From positions 41,588,575-41,652,574 of the forward strand of contig CM037876.1 of the NCBI GenBank assembly GCA_021292165.1: a stretch of 64,000 bases of DNA, in the 5' to 3' direction. Each line of letters opens with the position of its first letter. Within the stretch, counting starts at the first letter, position 1. Position numbers and translations under genes: made by a program. The notes under the pieces were generated by a model. It was given only the letters and a program-made list of their open reading frames with translations. It searched no databases and was not told where the DNA came from. Shown one piece after another: positions 32,867-44,994 of this stretch. The stretch comes from Shinisaurus crocodilurus. Taxonomy: Eukaryota; Chordata; Lepidosauria; Squamata; Shinisauridae.

Positions 32867-33978
32867 AAATACCAAAGCATAAGCACTCATTATTACTCAG
32901 TGACAGGTCTATTCACAATAATCTAGAAAGTCAAATTCATAAAGATATATATATGGTTATTGCCTATCCGTTCTTCTTGCTTCTCCACAGATGCATCTTT
33001 AACAAACAGATACTGTATAACTGACTTTGGCAGATGTCTGGGCTATAAAAATAAATTGGCATAATCCATTAGTTGGGGTGTGGAGACAATAAGGTAATGA
33101 AATCCATTACTAAAAATTTGCATGATATATTAAATTTGGGTTTTACTAGCTTCTTATTCAATATGGAGATGGTGCAGACATTCCGTTGACAAATCAGCAC
33201 CATTTCTCAGAGTAAGGGCAGACAAAGGATGTTAAATAAGGTTCAAATAATAAAGGCTTGGGAAATATCATGTGCAAATAGAAGGGGATTTCCCCCCCTC
33301 CTGCAGCTGTAAATAACAAATGGCATTAATCATGCTAATGCAGTGCAATATTTGTTACTGCCCTGACACAGTCCATTTAAATGTTCAAGAAGCTGTTACA
33401 TACTGCTGCACTCAAGACACAACGAGCCATATTAGTTCTATTCACTTAAACAGTGGGTTGTCAGATGCTCTCAGAAGAAAAGAGGCTACTTCATCAACGA
33501 AGGACCTATCTTGATGATGACAACATTAATACTGGTGTTTGCAAACATTCCCCCCCCCCAAAGCCAACTACACTCTTGGTGTAATCCCTTGTGTCATACA
33601 CCAGACGGTGTGTTTTGAAGCTCCCAGGCAAATGTTCTCAGCATTATCTTATGATTATATGAATAAAGATAACTTATGAGCATCCATATTTTTACTTGGG
33701 TGTTTGGAACACTAGTTTTGCTTTGCAACCAACAACCTCGCAGCGGTGATGTCACTTGTTTCTCTGCCAAACACCTAATCAATAAACTTCTGGGAAAGGC
33801 AGAAGCCAGACAGCATTGCACTCTCTACAGAAGATTAGCTGAGCTGAAATGTCTGACAGCTCTGTGTCAGCTTTTCACGTTACAAAATGAAACATTATTC
33901 CACTCCCTTCACAGACTCTGAAGGAGATGAAAGAGATGTTACGCTGCCAGATACTTAAGTCATAGCTATTCATTAGGC
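32395..33978. other. non-coding, no gene seen; (TA)n at 32836-32862
   Basis: A TA microsatellite lies at 32836-32862 and a C-run at 33550-33558. No gene. Frames near 33594-33921 are unrecognised. Confidence 0.45.
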
Positions 33979-33979
33979 A

Positions 33980-34014
<35 letters not shown>
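33980..34014 (+). repeat. (AG)n microsatellite
   Basis: About 17 AG units directly before the L2 fragment. Confidence 0.95.
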
Positions 34015-34017
<3 letters not shown>

Positions 34018-34540
34018 CATTTCAGTCTGGCTTCATGCCTGGACATGGCACAGAAACAGCCTTGGTCACCCTGGTTAATTATTTTTCTTCAGGAGAGAGA
34101 CGGGTGAGTGCTACCCTGTTGATTCTCCTCAACCATCCCAGGATTTAAAATCAGCTGGGGAGACTTTGCCTGTGGTGCCCTTGAGGAATGTGGCCCATGG
34201 GACTACCACATGTGGCAGGGTCTTTTTGGTGGTGGAACCCCAGCTGTGAAGCTCCCTTCCAGTAGAGATTTCACTGTCCCGTGTGCTGTTGTAATTTTGG
34301 CACCAGTTAAAGACCTATTTATTTGTGCAGACTTTGGGGATATAGCCAAGTGCTTGTTGTTGTTGTTTTAGTGATTGATTGATTGATTGTGTTGATGGTT
34401 TTATTGCATTTCATTATATATTTGTGATTTTAGAGTCATGATTTTAATGTTGCTTATGTGGTATACTATGTTTTATGTAGGTTGTTAGCTGTCCTGGGGT
34501 CTTTGTGAGGAAGGGTGAGATATAAATCAAATAAGTTAAA
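34014..34540 (+). mobile_element. L2-like LINE fragment, internally deleted
   Basis: Starts with coding-like text (QSGFMPGHGTETAL, an L2 reverse-transcriptase motif before the first catalytic block). It jumps directly to an ORF2 end and 3' UTR (tgtcctggggtctttgtgag; agatataaatcaaat). Roughly a kilobase of reverse transcriptase is missing in between. Confidence 0.7.
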
Positions 34541-34694
34541 CACACACACACACTGCAATTTTGTTTTCCTGGGACCTTCAATGTTAGCTATTACCTAAAT
34601 TCATGCCAGCCATAAGCTTTTTCACCACACAGTCAAGCTCAATCATGAGAGTTTCATGATTACAAAAGTGACAAAGAATGGTGTAATCTTACTG

Positions 34695-35937
34695 TCTCTG
34701 GGCTGGTCCACATGTCATGCTAACCCACTCTGGCAATAAGCCAAGGTGGGTGGGTTGTTGTCCGAACAACCCACAGTCTGCCTGACAGACAATTAGGTTC
34801 ACCATGGGCTGCCTCCCCCTTCCCCCTCAGCCCTCCCGCGGATATCCCAGAGGACTCCACAGCATGACTTGTCTCCTCTCTGCCGCTGCGATCACTAGCC
34901 CTTTTTTGCTCACTGTGGCTTTTTCCCCTTTCCCCTTTTTTTTCCTGGAGATCTCGCACAGCAATCTCCAACTGACAGCCAGTGGCACATTGGAGGGGCT
35001 GTCACTGGTTGGCCACCTTTTTAAAGTTGTTGGGGTTTTTGGGGGGTGCTAATTTTTTTTAGCACCCCAAATGTGCAGACATTTTTTATTAATTTTTTTT
35101 TTAAAAAAAAATTGTCAGACTTGCACAGCTGCAAAGGTGCACAGTTCCAAAAATGGGAAGCCTCGCCTGGGCAATGTTCTGGGGGGGGCAATGTTCGGGG
35201 GGGTGTACCTGCTTTCGAAGTGCAGCAGGTATCAACCCTGGACATTGACCTAGAGGCACCAAACTGGTTTTTTTTTTTTAATTGCTTTGACATGACAGCT
35301 CTCAAAGAGCGAGCTGTCAAAACAAAGCAAAGCTGCAAGTGATCTTTGCTTATGAAAGGGGATAGGCAACATTCCCCCCTTTGCAGTGAGATCCTCAGGG
35401 TTTTGAGTGTCCCCCCATAGGTCCCAGTGCCCCAACTTTTCCACCCACTCTCAAGACTCTAGATTCATATGAAATTTGTATACTTCCCTGTCCAAATTAC
35501 CCTGTCTAGCCCTGCCTAAATCCCTGTTTTCAAAGAAACCCCTACTTTTGACAGCTGTCAAAAGCAAGTGTTAACAAAGAGGGGGCACTTCTCCACCTTC
35601 CTGAGCACCTAGAGTCTTGGTGACTTGGAGAAAAAATGTTCACAATCACCCCAGTGACAGTCACCCCAAAGTGCTGCTTGGACACTTGTGGGGCAGCTGT
35701 CACAGGTGGTCCCAGACGACCTTGTCAAGTACAGCAAGGGGTTTGGGGCACTCTTGCCAAGCAGCTCGCTTGCCGCTTCCTGGTACCCATGATGGGGTCA
35801 GTTGCCCAAGTTCAGATAACATGACAACCTATTGTGGGTACAACAAGCTGTAGAACAAGCTATGCGTTTTCAGGGTGGCTTTGTTGCCCTCAAACAAGCC
35901 ACCCTGTGGGAAGTGGTCTGGGTTTGCATGACATGAC
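34695..35937. repeat. mosaic of palindromic repeats
   Basis: Two units of the cctggttygcacaa family lie at about 34697-34830 and 35805-35935. The second has the inverted pair agggtggctttgttgccc / caaacaagccaccct. Between them are T- and A-runs (35047-35110) and a G-rich stretch (35180-35205). No gene was seen. Confidence 0.45.
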
Positions 35938-36112
35938 CTCCTTGGCATGCAGAAGGTCCCAGGTTTGATCCACGGCATCTCCAAGTAGGGCTAGGAAAGA
36001 ATCCTGCCTGAAAACCTGGACAGCCTCTGCCAGTCAGTGTCGACAATACTGGGCTAGATGGACCAATGGTCTGACTCAGTATAAGGCAGCTAAGCTTCCT
36101 GTGTTCCTTAGT
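35938..36112 (+). mobile_element. tRNA-Ala-like SINE, 5'-truncated
   Basis: Starts inside the tRNA head (ttggcatgcagaaggtccca) and keeps the B box (ggtttgatcca), the body and the 3' end (ggtctgactcagtataaggc). Confidence 0.88.
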
Positions 36113-37114
36113 ATTTCTTTTTGGTTTAACCCTATTGTTTCTCTACTCTTGGTGAGCTATAATTATAGATCGGGGTTGAATGACTGGGCCAAGGTGGGAA
36201 CAGGCAGGAGAAGCTGTAGCTGCCTTAACTTCACTGCACTGAGAGATTTAGGGCATGATTCTATGCATGTTTAGACATGCTGGGAACTGTAGGCCTTTTG
36301 TCGGTGTGAACGTGCATAGCAGTGCACCATAAAGCTTTTACTAAACATTCTCACATTTCCACCAAAATAAGGTACACTCCTTTAAAAGGAACACTTCTCT
36401 TATAGCTTGACATTTTGGTCACAATGATGTATTAAAAACAAAGCTTAATTTTTTTGTTGAACCTTGTTAAAGGATTTTATTTTTTTTTAATAAAAAAAGG
36501 CCAAGACACAAATGGAATATTGGCTGCTAGACTTCTTCCTTTTTAAGGCTTCCCTGTAAAATGCTATGCAGAATAATGGGATAGATGTGTTTTATTTTCA
36601 GATCTCCTGCCATTATTCAGAATTTATCATATATTGTTTTTCCAATCTCTTTTGAGATTTGTTTTGTGGAGCGGAGCAGTCAAGATGTCAATCAAATAAA
36701 AACATTTTGCCTAAAGTAATACTGAACATTAACTCTTTCAACGGTGAACTGAAAACCAATGGGAAATTCCCATGAGAAAAGGTGCTGCAAATCTCAACTG
36801 TGTAACTATCTGTGAGATAAGGAGCTGCCCTATATGGAGTCTGACCAACATTCTGTCTTGCACCCAGATTATCAGCCTTGGATGAGAGTAGCTTTTCAGT
36901 CTTCACAAGATCCTATCATTAGAGCTGCTGGAATCTATCTATAATAGATGTAAATGAAACCTGTAATGCAAAAATTGGCTTGTTAGTTGAAATCACTTTG
37001 TGAAATTCAGACCCACCCTATCCAACATGGTTTCTTGGCTCTTGTTGCTGGATCACACTGCTGCCGTGACAGCAGAACCCCAACTGGAAGAATCCCCCCT
37101 TCTATGCAGCTCTT
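36113..37114. other. non-coding, no gene seen
   Basis: Mostly AT-rich. At 36812-36875 there is a minus-strand remnant of the Ala-like SINE end (gagctgccctatatggagtc). Confidence 0.45.
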
Positions 37115-37116
37115 AA

Positions 37117-37478
37117 GGGCGCAATCCTATCGATGGTGTACCTCGATGCTCAGAAGTCCTGAACTCGGAGGCTTATGAGCATCCAGTGCAGAGGGGGACG
37201 AGAGGGGGAGGCAATCTCCACCTCCCCACACCTCCCACTCTGCAATTCAGCTAGACGGCCAATTTTGGCCATCTAGCTGAGGCGCTTTGGAGGGGAAGGA
37301 GGTTGGAATGCCATCAGGATAGTGGTCTAGGGGCCATAGGGTGGGGAGGGTGGAGGATCAGAGAGCATGGATCCCCATCCCCGGGGTCAGAGCTCTGTCT
37401 CTGACCTTGGATCTGGGAATCTAAAGTATCTGATGGCCCCCTAGATCTGGTCTAGGGGCCATGGGATCACTCTCTAAG
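37117..37478 (+). mobile_element. GC-rich TIR family, copy
   Basis: Starts gggcgcaatcctatcgatg and ends at about ggtctaggggccatgggatc. Shares ctcccactctgcaatt, gccatctagctgaggcgctt and gatctgggaatctaaagtat with the copy at 50686-51395. No coding potential. Confidence 0.65.
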
Positions 37479-38116
37479 GTGCAGCATAAACTCTAGATCT
37501 AACATTCCCATGCCCACTTGACCGCCTTTCCCCCAGTCCTACACATCATTGTCTATCATTTATCTTCTTTGTTTCTATAACTCCTGACCCAACACTCAAT
37601 GTGACACTTTCAACTATCCCTGCTTTCTCTTTCACTCCTCCTTGCTTTATATCCCCAATACTCATTCTTTCTTTGGGTTCCTGCTTTTCAGTCCCTACTT
37701 TGCCACTACCACATCTCTCAACAATGGATGGGCAGAACAGAGCATTCTGTTCCATTATTGTACATATCTGGATTTCAACACTGGTTTAGTTCTGCCCCAG
37801 TTTAATTCTGGCTGGACATTCAGAGTCATCATTGCAGCATTACTTAATTTTGCAAATTAAAAGAACTTCCCTTTCAAAGTTTTAGCAGTTCAGTGACCAT
37901 CCGTCCCCCAGAAAATTTCTGAAAGACTCCAGATTCCAGCCTGCCAACTTTTGTTCCAGAAACCATTCCTGAAGTACAGAACTGCAAAATCTGGGACAAA
38001 ATTCAGTTAAGATCCATTGCCACCTCTACTCTCAACCAACTTCCCTAACATTCATCTCTCCTCCTCCCCATACCATATCTCTGCTGATCTTAAATGCTAT
38101 GCCGCTTTTCTGATTA
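37479..38116. other. non-coding, no gene seen
   Basis: Pyrimidine-rich in part (37600-37700). No recognised element. Confidence 0.45.
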
Positions 38117-38118
38117 AA

Positions 38119-38496
38119 CCCTTTCTACATGAGGCAGTTAATGTGTGCTCGTGATTCCTCATTCACAGTTTTTGCAGGTGCTTTACACAACATCGTTATC
38201 CTCCAGAGCCTCTCCCATTCTTTGCAACCATTTCAGCGGGGGTGGGGGGTGGTTCTAATGAGGAAAGTCTGGTATATCCCTGAATGGCCGCATGAAACCC
38301 TGGTGTATTTGTGCAATTCTGCTATACCACAGCACCACCTAGTGCTTCTGTAATGGAACTTACAGTATAGAAAGGCAGAGAAAGAAAAAAACCCGGGGGG
38401 GGGGACGTGTGAAAGGAGCCAATTTTAATCCCACAAAGAATCCAGAAGCAAAGCCTCGGTAAAGTGGTGGGTTAAAAGCCGCATGTAGAAAAGCCC
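38119..38496 (+). mobile_element. 330-bp TIR family, copy 6
   Basis: Ends ccctttctacatgaggc and gcatgtagaaaagccc. The interior has attctgctataccacagcac and cacctagtgcttctg. Both flanks contain TTAA (38113-38116 and 38497-38500), a possible TSD not seen at other copies. Confidence 0.75.
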
Positions 38497-38701
38497 TTAA
38501 CTTCATCCCCAGTTTTCTCTGCTCTTTTCCTCAAGCCCAACTCTCTACCTACCCCGCAGCTTCTTCTTTGTTGTAAGGCTGTTCTAAGGATGAAGGCAGG
38601 GACCTCAAACATTCCCCTTGAATGGGATATTCAAGCAAACAACATGATATTGTCCTGGAAACTTCAATCCAGACCAACAAGAATTCTGTAAAAAGCATTC
38701 T

Positions 38702-38797
38702 TACAGTGTAATCCTATACATATCTACTCAGAAATAGATATGCCACTAAATTCAATGGGGCTTGCTCCCAGGTAACTGTGCTTTGGATTGTAACCTT
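38702..38797 (+). repeat. short palindromic repeat
   Basis: From gtaatcctatacatatctac to gctttggattgtaaccttag. Same 80-90 bp family. Confidence 0.7.
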
Positions 38798-39585
38798 AGG
38801 GACAAAAGAGACATTACTTTAAATCCATATCTAGCAGCTATGCCGCTTTTTTTTTTTTTGGTTCATTTTTACTCTAGAGTAGGAGCAGGGAACCTGATCT
38901 GGATTTTTAAATTTTAAAAAAACAACTACCAAAGCCGCACGTTAGGGTCCCAATCCAGGTCAGACTCCAGTATGTACTGAAGAGTAAACATGAAGAGGCG
39001 GGGGGGAGACATAGGTGCTAGATATGGATTTAAAGTAATGTCTTTGTTGGCCCTTAGTCCTAGTTCTTACAAACCGCAGGTAAACCTGCTTCGCAACTGT
39101 ACCACTTTGTATTGCAGGTGGAAGCTCATGTAATGTTTTAAAACACCATTATCTGAAGATTTCTCAGTTACAAAAGAGCAATACATTAACCAAAATTCAG
39201 TGTAGGATAATACATACAATATATTACAAATCACAATTCAAATATAGGATTAAGCTTAGCAGGCCTTTATGCATCCCCTTTTAAGAGTACAAGAACCATT
39301 TCCCAACAAATCAGCCTCAAAATTAGGGTACAAAGCATAATATTTTGCACTATGCATTTTGTCCATTATAAGTCATTTCCATATTTGAGCAAACCACCCC
39401 TAAATAGGTAATACCTGGATTTCCAACATGAAGCCACACAGAAAGCTAAATATTGGAGAGAAGGATTCTAGCCTAGAAAAAGAAAAAAAGATATTCAGCA
39501 AGAATTGTCTAACTGAGCATTCTGTGTAGAAATCGCTATAGAGAAGAAGCTGAAGTAGAGGCTGAAACATACAAAAATTGTGAAG
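38798..39585. other. non-coding, no gene seen
   Basis: T-run at 38848-38860 and G-run at 39000-39007. No gene. Confidence 0.45.
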
Positions 39586-40046
39586 GGTGCAATCCTATGG
39601 CCCTCTGACCTTTTCTGGGGGGGCTTAGGATGGGGCATAGTCACCACTGCAACCTCGGAAATCCCTTCTAAAGCTCACAGCACCGCAGAGTGCTTGCCCC
39701 CCGCCACACCGCATAGCCAGCACAGTTCTTTCCACGCCAGCTGGGAACCAAACACAGAAGACCGTCTTTGTTTCCCCCGTGGGAGGGGATGTTCCCAGGG
39801 GCAGGGCAGGGCAGGGAGGAGCAAGGCACCACTGGCTTCTGTAGAAGCCAGGCAATGCCTCAGCCTCTCTTCCTCGTGAGGAGGTGTAAAACATCTAGAT
39901 GGCTGGAATTGGCCATCTAGATGTTTTTGAGGACAAGGGTAGTGCAGTGGCAATCCTATCCTCCGTGCTCCTCCTGCACTCAATTGGATGCCCATAATCC
40001 TCCAAGTTCAGGCAGCTGCGTAGGATGGGGCTGCCCGAGTGTTTGG
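39586..40046 (+). mobile_element. GC-rich TIR family, copy
   Basis: Starts gggtgcaatcctatggccct and ends with ggatgcccataatcctccaa and cgtaggatggggctgccc. An internal hairpin, catctagatggctgg / ggccatctagatg, lies at about 39891-39922. Overlapping open frames on both strands (39580-39995) are GC-driven, not genes. Confidence 0.65.
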
Positions 40047-40402
40047 GCAGAGAGGTAGCATTTTTTACCTAAGTCTTTCTTGATCAATATATAATTTAGA
40101 GAGAGATGATGCTTCTTGGTTAAAAAGAAACAAAATTATTTTGAACAATTATTTTGGAAAAAGCAATTCACCAACAGTTATAATAATCAAAATGATATGC
40201 TGCAATCATTTGTATTATCCTACTCTTTCCATAAATAGGAAAAAATGTTTACTTGTAAGTTGACTTTAATGAAATCCATTTTAATGAAATCCAGGGTAAA
40301 ATCCATTATATATGAAGAAGTTGAGAATAATCAAGTTTCTATGCAGAAATGTGGAGAAATATTGATATAGTTTTGTCATTTCTTCTGTTCCATTTACACC
40401 AA

Positions 40403-40675
40403 CATATGAAGAGCAATGCTGGATCAGACCTAAGGCCTATCTAGTCCAATATTCTGTTCCCACAATGGCCAACCCAGATTCATATGGGAAGCCCACAACA
40501 GGACATGAATGCAATAGGAGTATAGGACATTCCCACTTGTGTTCCCCAGCAACTGGTATACAGAAGCATACTGCCTCTGATGCTGGAGGTAATATACAGC
40601 CATCATGACTAGTAGCCATTGATAGCCTTATCCTTCATGAATTTCTCTAATCCATTGTTAAAGCCATCCATGCTA
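40403..40675 (-). mobile_element. CR1 LINE 3' fragment, minus strand
   Basis: The inverse of 27940-28225: agcaatgctggatcagac, tctagtccaatattctgttc, agcaactggtatacagaagc, gtagccattgatagcctta, atgaatttctctaatcc. Confidence 0.85.
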
Positions 40676-40694
40676 AAATCCTATCTGGGTGGGT

Positions 40695-41100
40695 CAGCAG
40701 CCTGTTCAATGGCAGCACTCCCAATATCAGAAGCAAATTATGAGGCAGCAGTGAAGATTTTGAAGGACTGATTTGGGAAGAAGGACCACATGAACAAACT
40801 GCTAAGCCTGAATACAGTTAAAAGATCAACTGACATTACGGCGGCACTACGCCAGTTGTATGATTCCTCATTCCTGTGGGATTCAGATACGCAGTCTGGA
40901 AGCTATGGGAGTTGTATCAGATACCTATGGCAGTCGTTTGTGTCCAATACTGATGAAGATGATCCCTGAAGATATAGCATTAGGATTCACCTGCAACAAG
41001 GATGCCACTGATGCATGGAGAGTACCAGAACTCATGAGATTTCTCCAAAGAGAAGTTGAGGGCCAAGAACGAAATTCAATCAATTCTCACAAGAAGTGGA
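40695..41100 (+). pseudogene. BEL/Pao-type retrotransposon gag-like remnant
   Basis: The text reads, in order, a stretch with SEANYEAAVKIL, one with ALRQLYDSS, and, in another frame from about 40866, IRSLEAMGVVSDTYGS, CPILMKMIPEDIAL and LMRFLQREVEGQE. This order is typical of the gag-like DUF1759 region of BEL/Pao LTR retrotransposons. A stop at about 40758 and a frameshift near 40865 inactivate it. No protease, reverse transcriptase or LTR was seen nearby. The name is from recalled family features; a search is needed to separate BEL/Pao from other gag types. Confidence 0.6.
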
Positions 41101-41124
41101 GTTACAGCCACTGAGCAGGGACTG

Positions 41125-41220
41125 CATATTCAAAATGGCCCCTGCACACGCCACAGTCTTAACATGCTTTAAATAACCCATGGTAGGCTGTGGTGTTGTG
41201 CGAACAGCAGCACCACTGTG
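41125..41220. repeat. palindromic repeat of the cctggttygcacaa family, partial
   Basis: Contains aacccatggtaggctgtggt and ends ttgtgcgaac. Partial and diverged. Confidence 0.4.
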
Positions 41221-41674
41221 GGGCTAAAAAAGAATTAACGTAGCAGGGATAATCCAGTCAAAGTTAAACACTTTACTTTGAGTTTAATGAAAGAGCATGT
41301 GCTTAAATCTCCACAGCTGAAATCCATGGGACTTTAAAGTGTTTAACACTAGCCATATGCATTTTGGGACATTTTATGGGATCCTCTAAACAGTTACTGC
41401 AGACTAGCTTTACTGAAATCTATGGAACCTCCTAGGAGAAACTGATGGCTGTCCAAAATTTAACTCACATCAGCATTTTCAGATTTTTTGCCCTATATAC
41501 ATAGCTCATTTTGCAATATCATATACTTCCCAGATCACTTTGGTTAATCTTAATACAGGATTAATTATTTTAAAAATGCTAAAATTCACAAATTATCCAC
41601 AACATTCATTTTATTTAAAGCTACATTGTTTTATTTGACTACTCCCTGCTGCACTAAATGTATTCCCCGTGCGC

Positions 41675-41737
41675 TCTCTCTCTCGCTCGCTCTCTCGCTC
41701 TCTCTCGCTCACACACACACACACACACACACACATA
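41675..41737 (+). repeat. (CT)n/(CTCG)n then (CA)n microsatellite
   Basis: CT-rich run with interspersed CG at about 41675-41710, then CA to about 41735. Confidence 0.9.
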
Positions 41738-42133
41738 TGTATATGAAGAATTGTTTACACCCAGATGTGAAACAATCTATGTTGTACTATAAGAAGTGAA
41801 TTTCTATGTATACCTTCCTCTTGCTGAGAGGTACATAAAGAAGTGGGATATTATTTAAGTAGGGCAGTTCAATCACTCCTTATCTATTTTCTGGTGTTTA
41901 TCTCACTAAGGAATAATTGAACACATCAGAAGATGACAAAATGAGCTAATTTTATCAAATGGTTACTTGTAAGAATGATTTTTAGACTTTCAGCTAAGCT
42001 CTTTTTTTGCTAGTTTATTTGATCCTAGCACACACACACACAAAAAAAAAAAATTAAAAAGAACAATATCTTTTTGACATGATTACAAAAGCATTTGTAT
42101 TGCAAATTACTATGCAATGTACAAGTGGTAGAG

Positions 42134-42664
42134 CAGAGATGGGAAACCTCCACCCCTGATAAGGCCCTCAGAGGGTCCCTATGCAGCTTGGCAGGTTCTG
42201 GGCCCTCTGCCACAGAGGGAAATGCTCTTATCTCCCATCATCAGGTGATCAGAGATAAGTGCTTCCCCCTGGTTAGCACTGAGAAAGACATGCAGAGGCT
42301 TGTCCTGCCTAGCTGATCAGCTGATGATTAGAGATAAGAGCATTTCCCTCCAGGGCAGAGAGGGCAGGGCCAGGAAATCGTTGAGTAATTCAGTCCTGCT
42401 TCCTCCTGAGTAGCCATGCAGAGGCTTGCCCTGCTTCTTTGTGAGTAGACATGATGCTCATGCTTACTTCTGAGTAGACATGCTTCCTACTATACAATAC
42501 ATTGGTAACAAAGGAATTTGGGGGATTGGATTTTTCCAGTGCTGCCTTCATTTGCCTGTAGACCCACCCACTTTGCTTGTGGCCCTGCCCTGCACTGGAA
42601 TGTGCCACCCAAGAGATTCTGCAAGATGGAATTCATCCCTAACAAAAAAGGTTCCTCACCCCTA
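42134..42664 (+). mobile_element. probable non-autonomous hAT element, 531 bp
   Basis: Start cagagatgggaaacctc; end aggttcctcacccct(a). TSD candidates are tggtagag (42126-42133) and tagcagag (42665-42672), 6 of 8 identical. A large inner inverted repeat pairs gagggaaatgctcttatctc (about 42217) with gagataagagcatttccctc (about 42332). Part of the 80-90 bp palindrome family (acttctgagtagacatgc) lies at about 42455-42482. Confidence 0.6.
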
Positions 42665-42780
42665 TAGCAGAGTGTGATGGAAAATGGTAGACCATATGAA
42701 GTCTGTCCCTTTTTATAAACAACAACAAAAGATACAACCTAAGTTCTCAGAACATTAATATTTGCATCTACACTGAAGAC

Positions 42781-42915
42781 CAGTGTTCTCCAACCTTGGG
42801 TCCCCAGATGTCTTTGGCCTACAACTCCCAGCATGCCCCAGCCAGCTATGCTGGCTGGGGCATGCTGGGAGCTATAGGCCAAAGACATCTGGGGACCCAA
42901 GGTTGGAGAACACTG
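42781..42915 (+). mobile_element. hAT hairpin MITE, 135 bp
   Basis: The palindrome has ends cagtgttctccaaccttggg / cccaaggttggagaacactg, nearly identical to 26819-26953. The flanking octamers ctgaagac and gtgtagat match at only 5 of 8 positions, so the TSD has decayed. The right flank resembles a piece of the Ala-like SINE tail. Confidence 0.88.
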
Positions 42916-42919
42916 GTGT

Positions 42920-44994
42920 AGATAATACTGAGCAAGATGGACCAGTGGTTCTTATGTTCCATAATTCAGCAGTCATCATTTCAAACTAGCTAAAGCCCCA
43001 TCAAAATTGACAACTGGCGAAAGGAGAGGGGTAAAGTATTCCATTCTTTTCCAGGACCTTACTTCTTCCCCCACTCCCCAGCTTCTATCCATCATTCTGT
43101 TTGTATGTGTAATGCATCTCAAAATGTGGCAGTGAAATAGCAAGTCAGTCTTCAGTGGCATGTACCAAAAATAAGAAAATGGACTTGTATAATAAAGAAA
43201 TAGAGGATTCTTTCCATTGACACGACAGGGGAAAAAAATATTTGATGAAGGGTAGAAATTACTTCAGCAAGCAACAAATCTGGAAACATCAACAAGGACT
43301 AGTCCTGAAGCAACATAATTTGTGTTATATCAGAAGTAGTGTGTGTGTTTGCTGTTGTTTCTCTTTAAATCTATATATTCTCTTGCAATGGCTTTGGCCC
43401 TATCCTGGGTGAGGAAAAAGCCTAAGAAGTAAAGCATTCAGGCTTGGAACATTATTTTCTTCCTTTTGTTTTAAGGGCAAAAAACCCCATAAAGAGTGAA
43501 CATACACTGAGCTTATAAATCAGTTCTGAAACATAAAAATCAGTGAAGCTCTATGGGGAATTTTTACCAAAGTGTTCTATAAAGAAGTAACACTGAGGTG
43601 TAACAAATAGATGAAGATTAAGTAGTTGCTATCAACAACTACACACTCAGGAAAATTACAAAGAAACGGTGTCTTTCTTTTATGCTGACAGGAGCAAGAA
43701 CACAGACCTGTCTGCTTTCCATGTTAATTTGGGTAGAAAAGAGGATATGTACAGTTTTAAGGTGCTTCTGGGGGCATGAAGAGGTGGCAGCTTCGGTTTC
43801 CCATAGTTGCCTACTGTAACATTTGACATATTCATGTTATATTGCTTAGGAGACTCTCCACATGCATTGTGGGAAGCCAGCTACGGACCAAATGAGGACC
43901 AGCATGGGCTGAATGAAGCATCCTCCATCTCTGAACAGCAAGGATCAAAAGTACTGTATCTGCACTTCTGACAGAATCATCACAAGCTTGTGCTGTGATT
44001 GTCTTACCCTAATAAATATGCTTGCAAGAACTATAGAGGAAACTAGGACATTATGCTGGTGATTTTGCAGAATTGTTCCTCCCAATGTGTTCATCTGGGA
44101 TCTGAATTACATTATGGGATATGCAATACCAGTTGTGATGTGCCGTAATCACAGCACAAGATGAGATGCCTTCAGCACATGGTGATAATCAGTGCAGCAT
44201 AGAAATATACTGAATAGTAATCTGTCATGCTTGATTTGAAGTTGGCCTCTTCTTCCATTTTATCTGGTACTTGTAGTGGTTGCTGTAGTTCTTCCTATAG
44301 TTATATTTAGTTGTGCTTGTTTTAAACACCCACTATATAGATAACTTGCTTAGATTTACACCACTTCTCACCAGGTTTTTCAATTATTATTTTCCATGTA
44401 GCTCCATTTGTTTTCCATTTGTAGTGTACAATCTACTTGAGGGGAGACAGACAATATCAACCAGCCAAAGAGGAAGGAGAGCTGTACTATGCAAGTCTGA
44501 ACTCTGCACATGGGGAGGATAGAGGGTTTTTCTTTGAGATTTTAATATACACAAAACCTCAGTACACATGTAGAAGAGAGGTGGAGGGTGCCAATCTGAC
44601 TTCAATAGTCTTTTTCATGAATAATACACAAAAAAAAAATCCATAAAGGTTAGTTGCCACCTTCCATATAGTTGAGCCCTTCCTAGCAACAAAATAAATG
44701 TATAAACAGGTCTTCAGTCATCAACTTCCTTTCTTCTACCCAGCAATTTCCAAATCCCTTTTCGTGGGATTATCAGGTTCCTGGCTTGGTAGAAAAATAA
44801 ATCAGGGGACCAAGGAAGCTTGGCTTCCAGGATGGGGAAGACCACAGTCAAGCTAGAATTCATTTTACGGAAGCCTTTAGGAAAATCATTGGGGAACTGC
44901 TACACTACTATGTTGAAACTCATTTTAGCAACAACAACAGTCACTCAAATTGTCACTATTCACATTTGTATATGGATTTTCCATGTCTAAAGGA
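42920..44994. other. non-coding, no gene seen
   Basis: A 2-kb stretch with no recognised repeats except a SINE-tail scrap (42916-42958). Frames at 44313-44646 are short and unrecognised. Confidence 0.45.

Noticed and set aside
38113..38500. piggyBac assignment for the 330-bp TIR family from TTAA at both flanks of copy 6
   Set aside because: The other five copies lack TTAA flanks, so the class cannot be called from one copy.
39580..39995. Overlapping 90-106 codon frames on both strands
   Set aside because: They lie within a GC-rich repeated element with copies elsewhere in the window; no family similarity.
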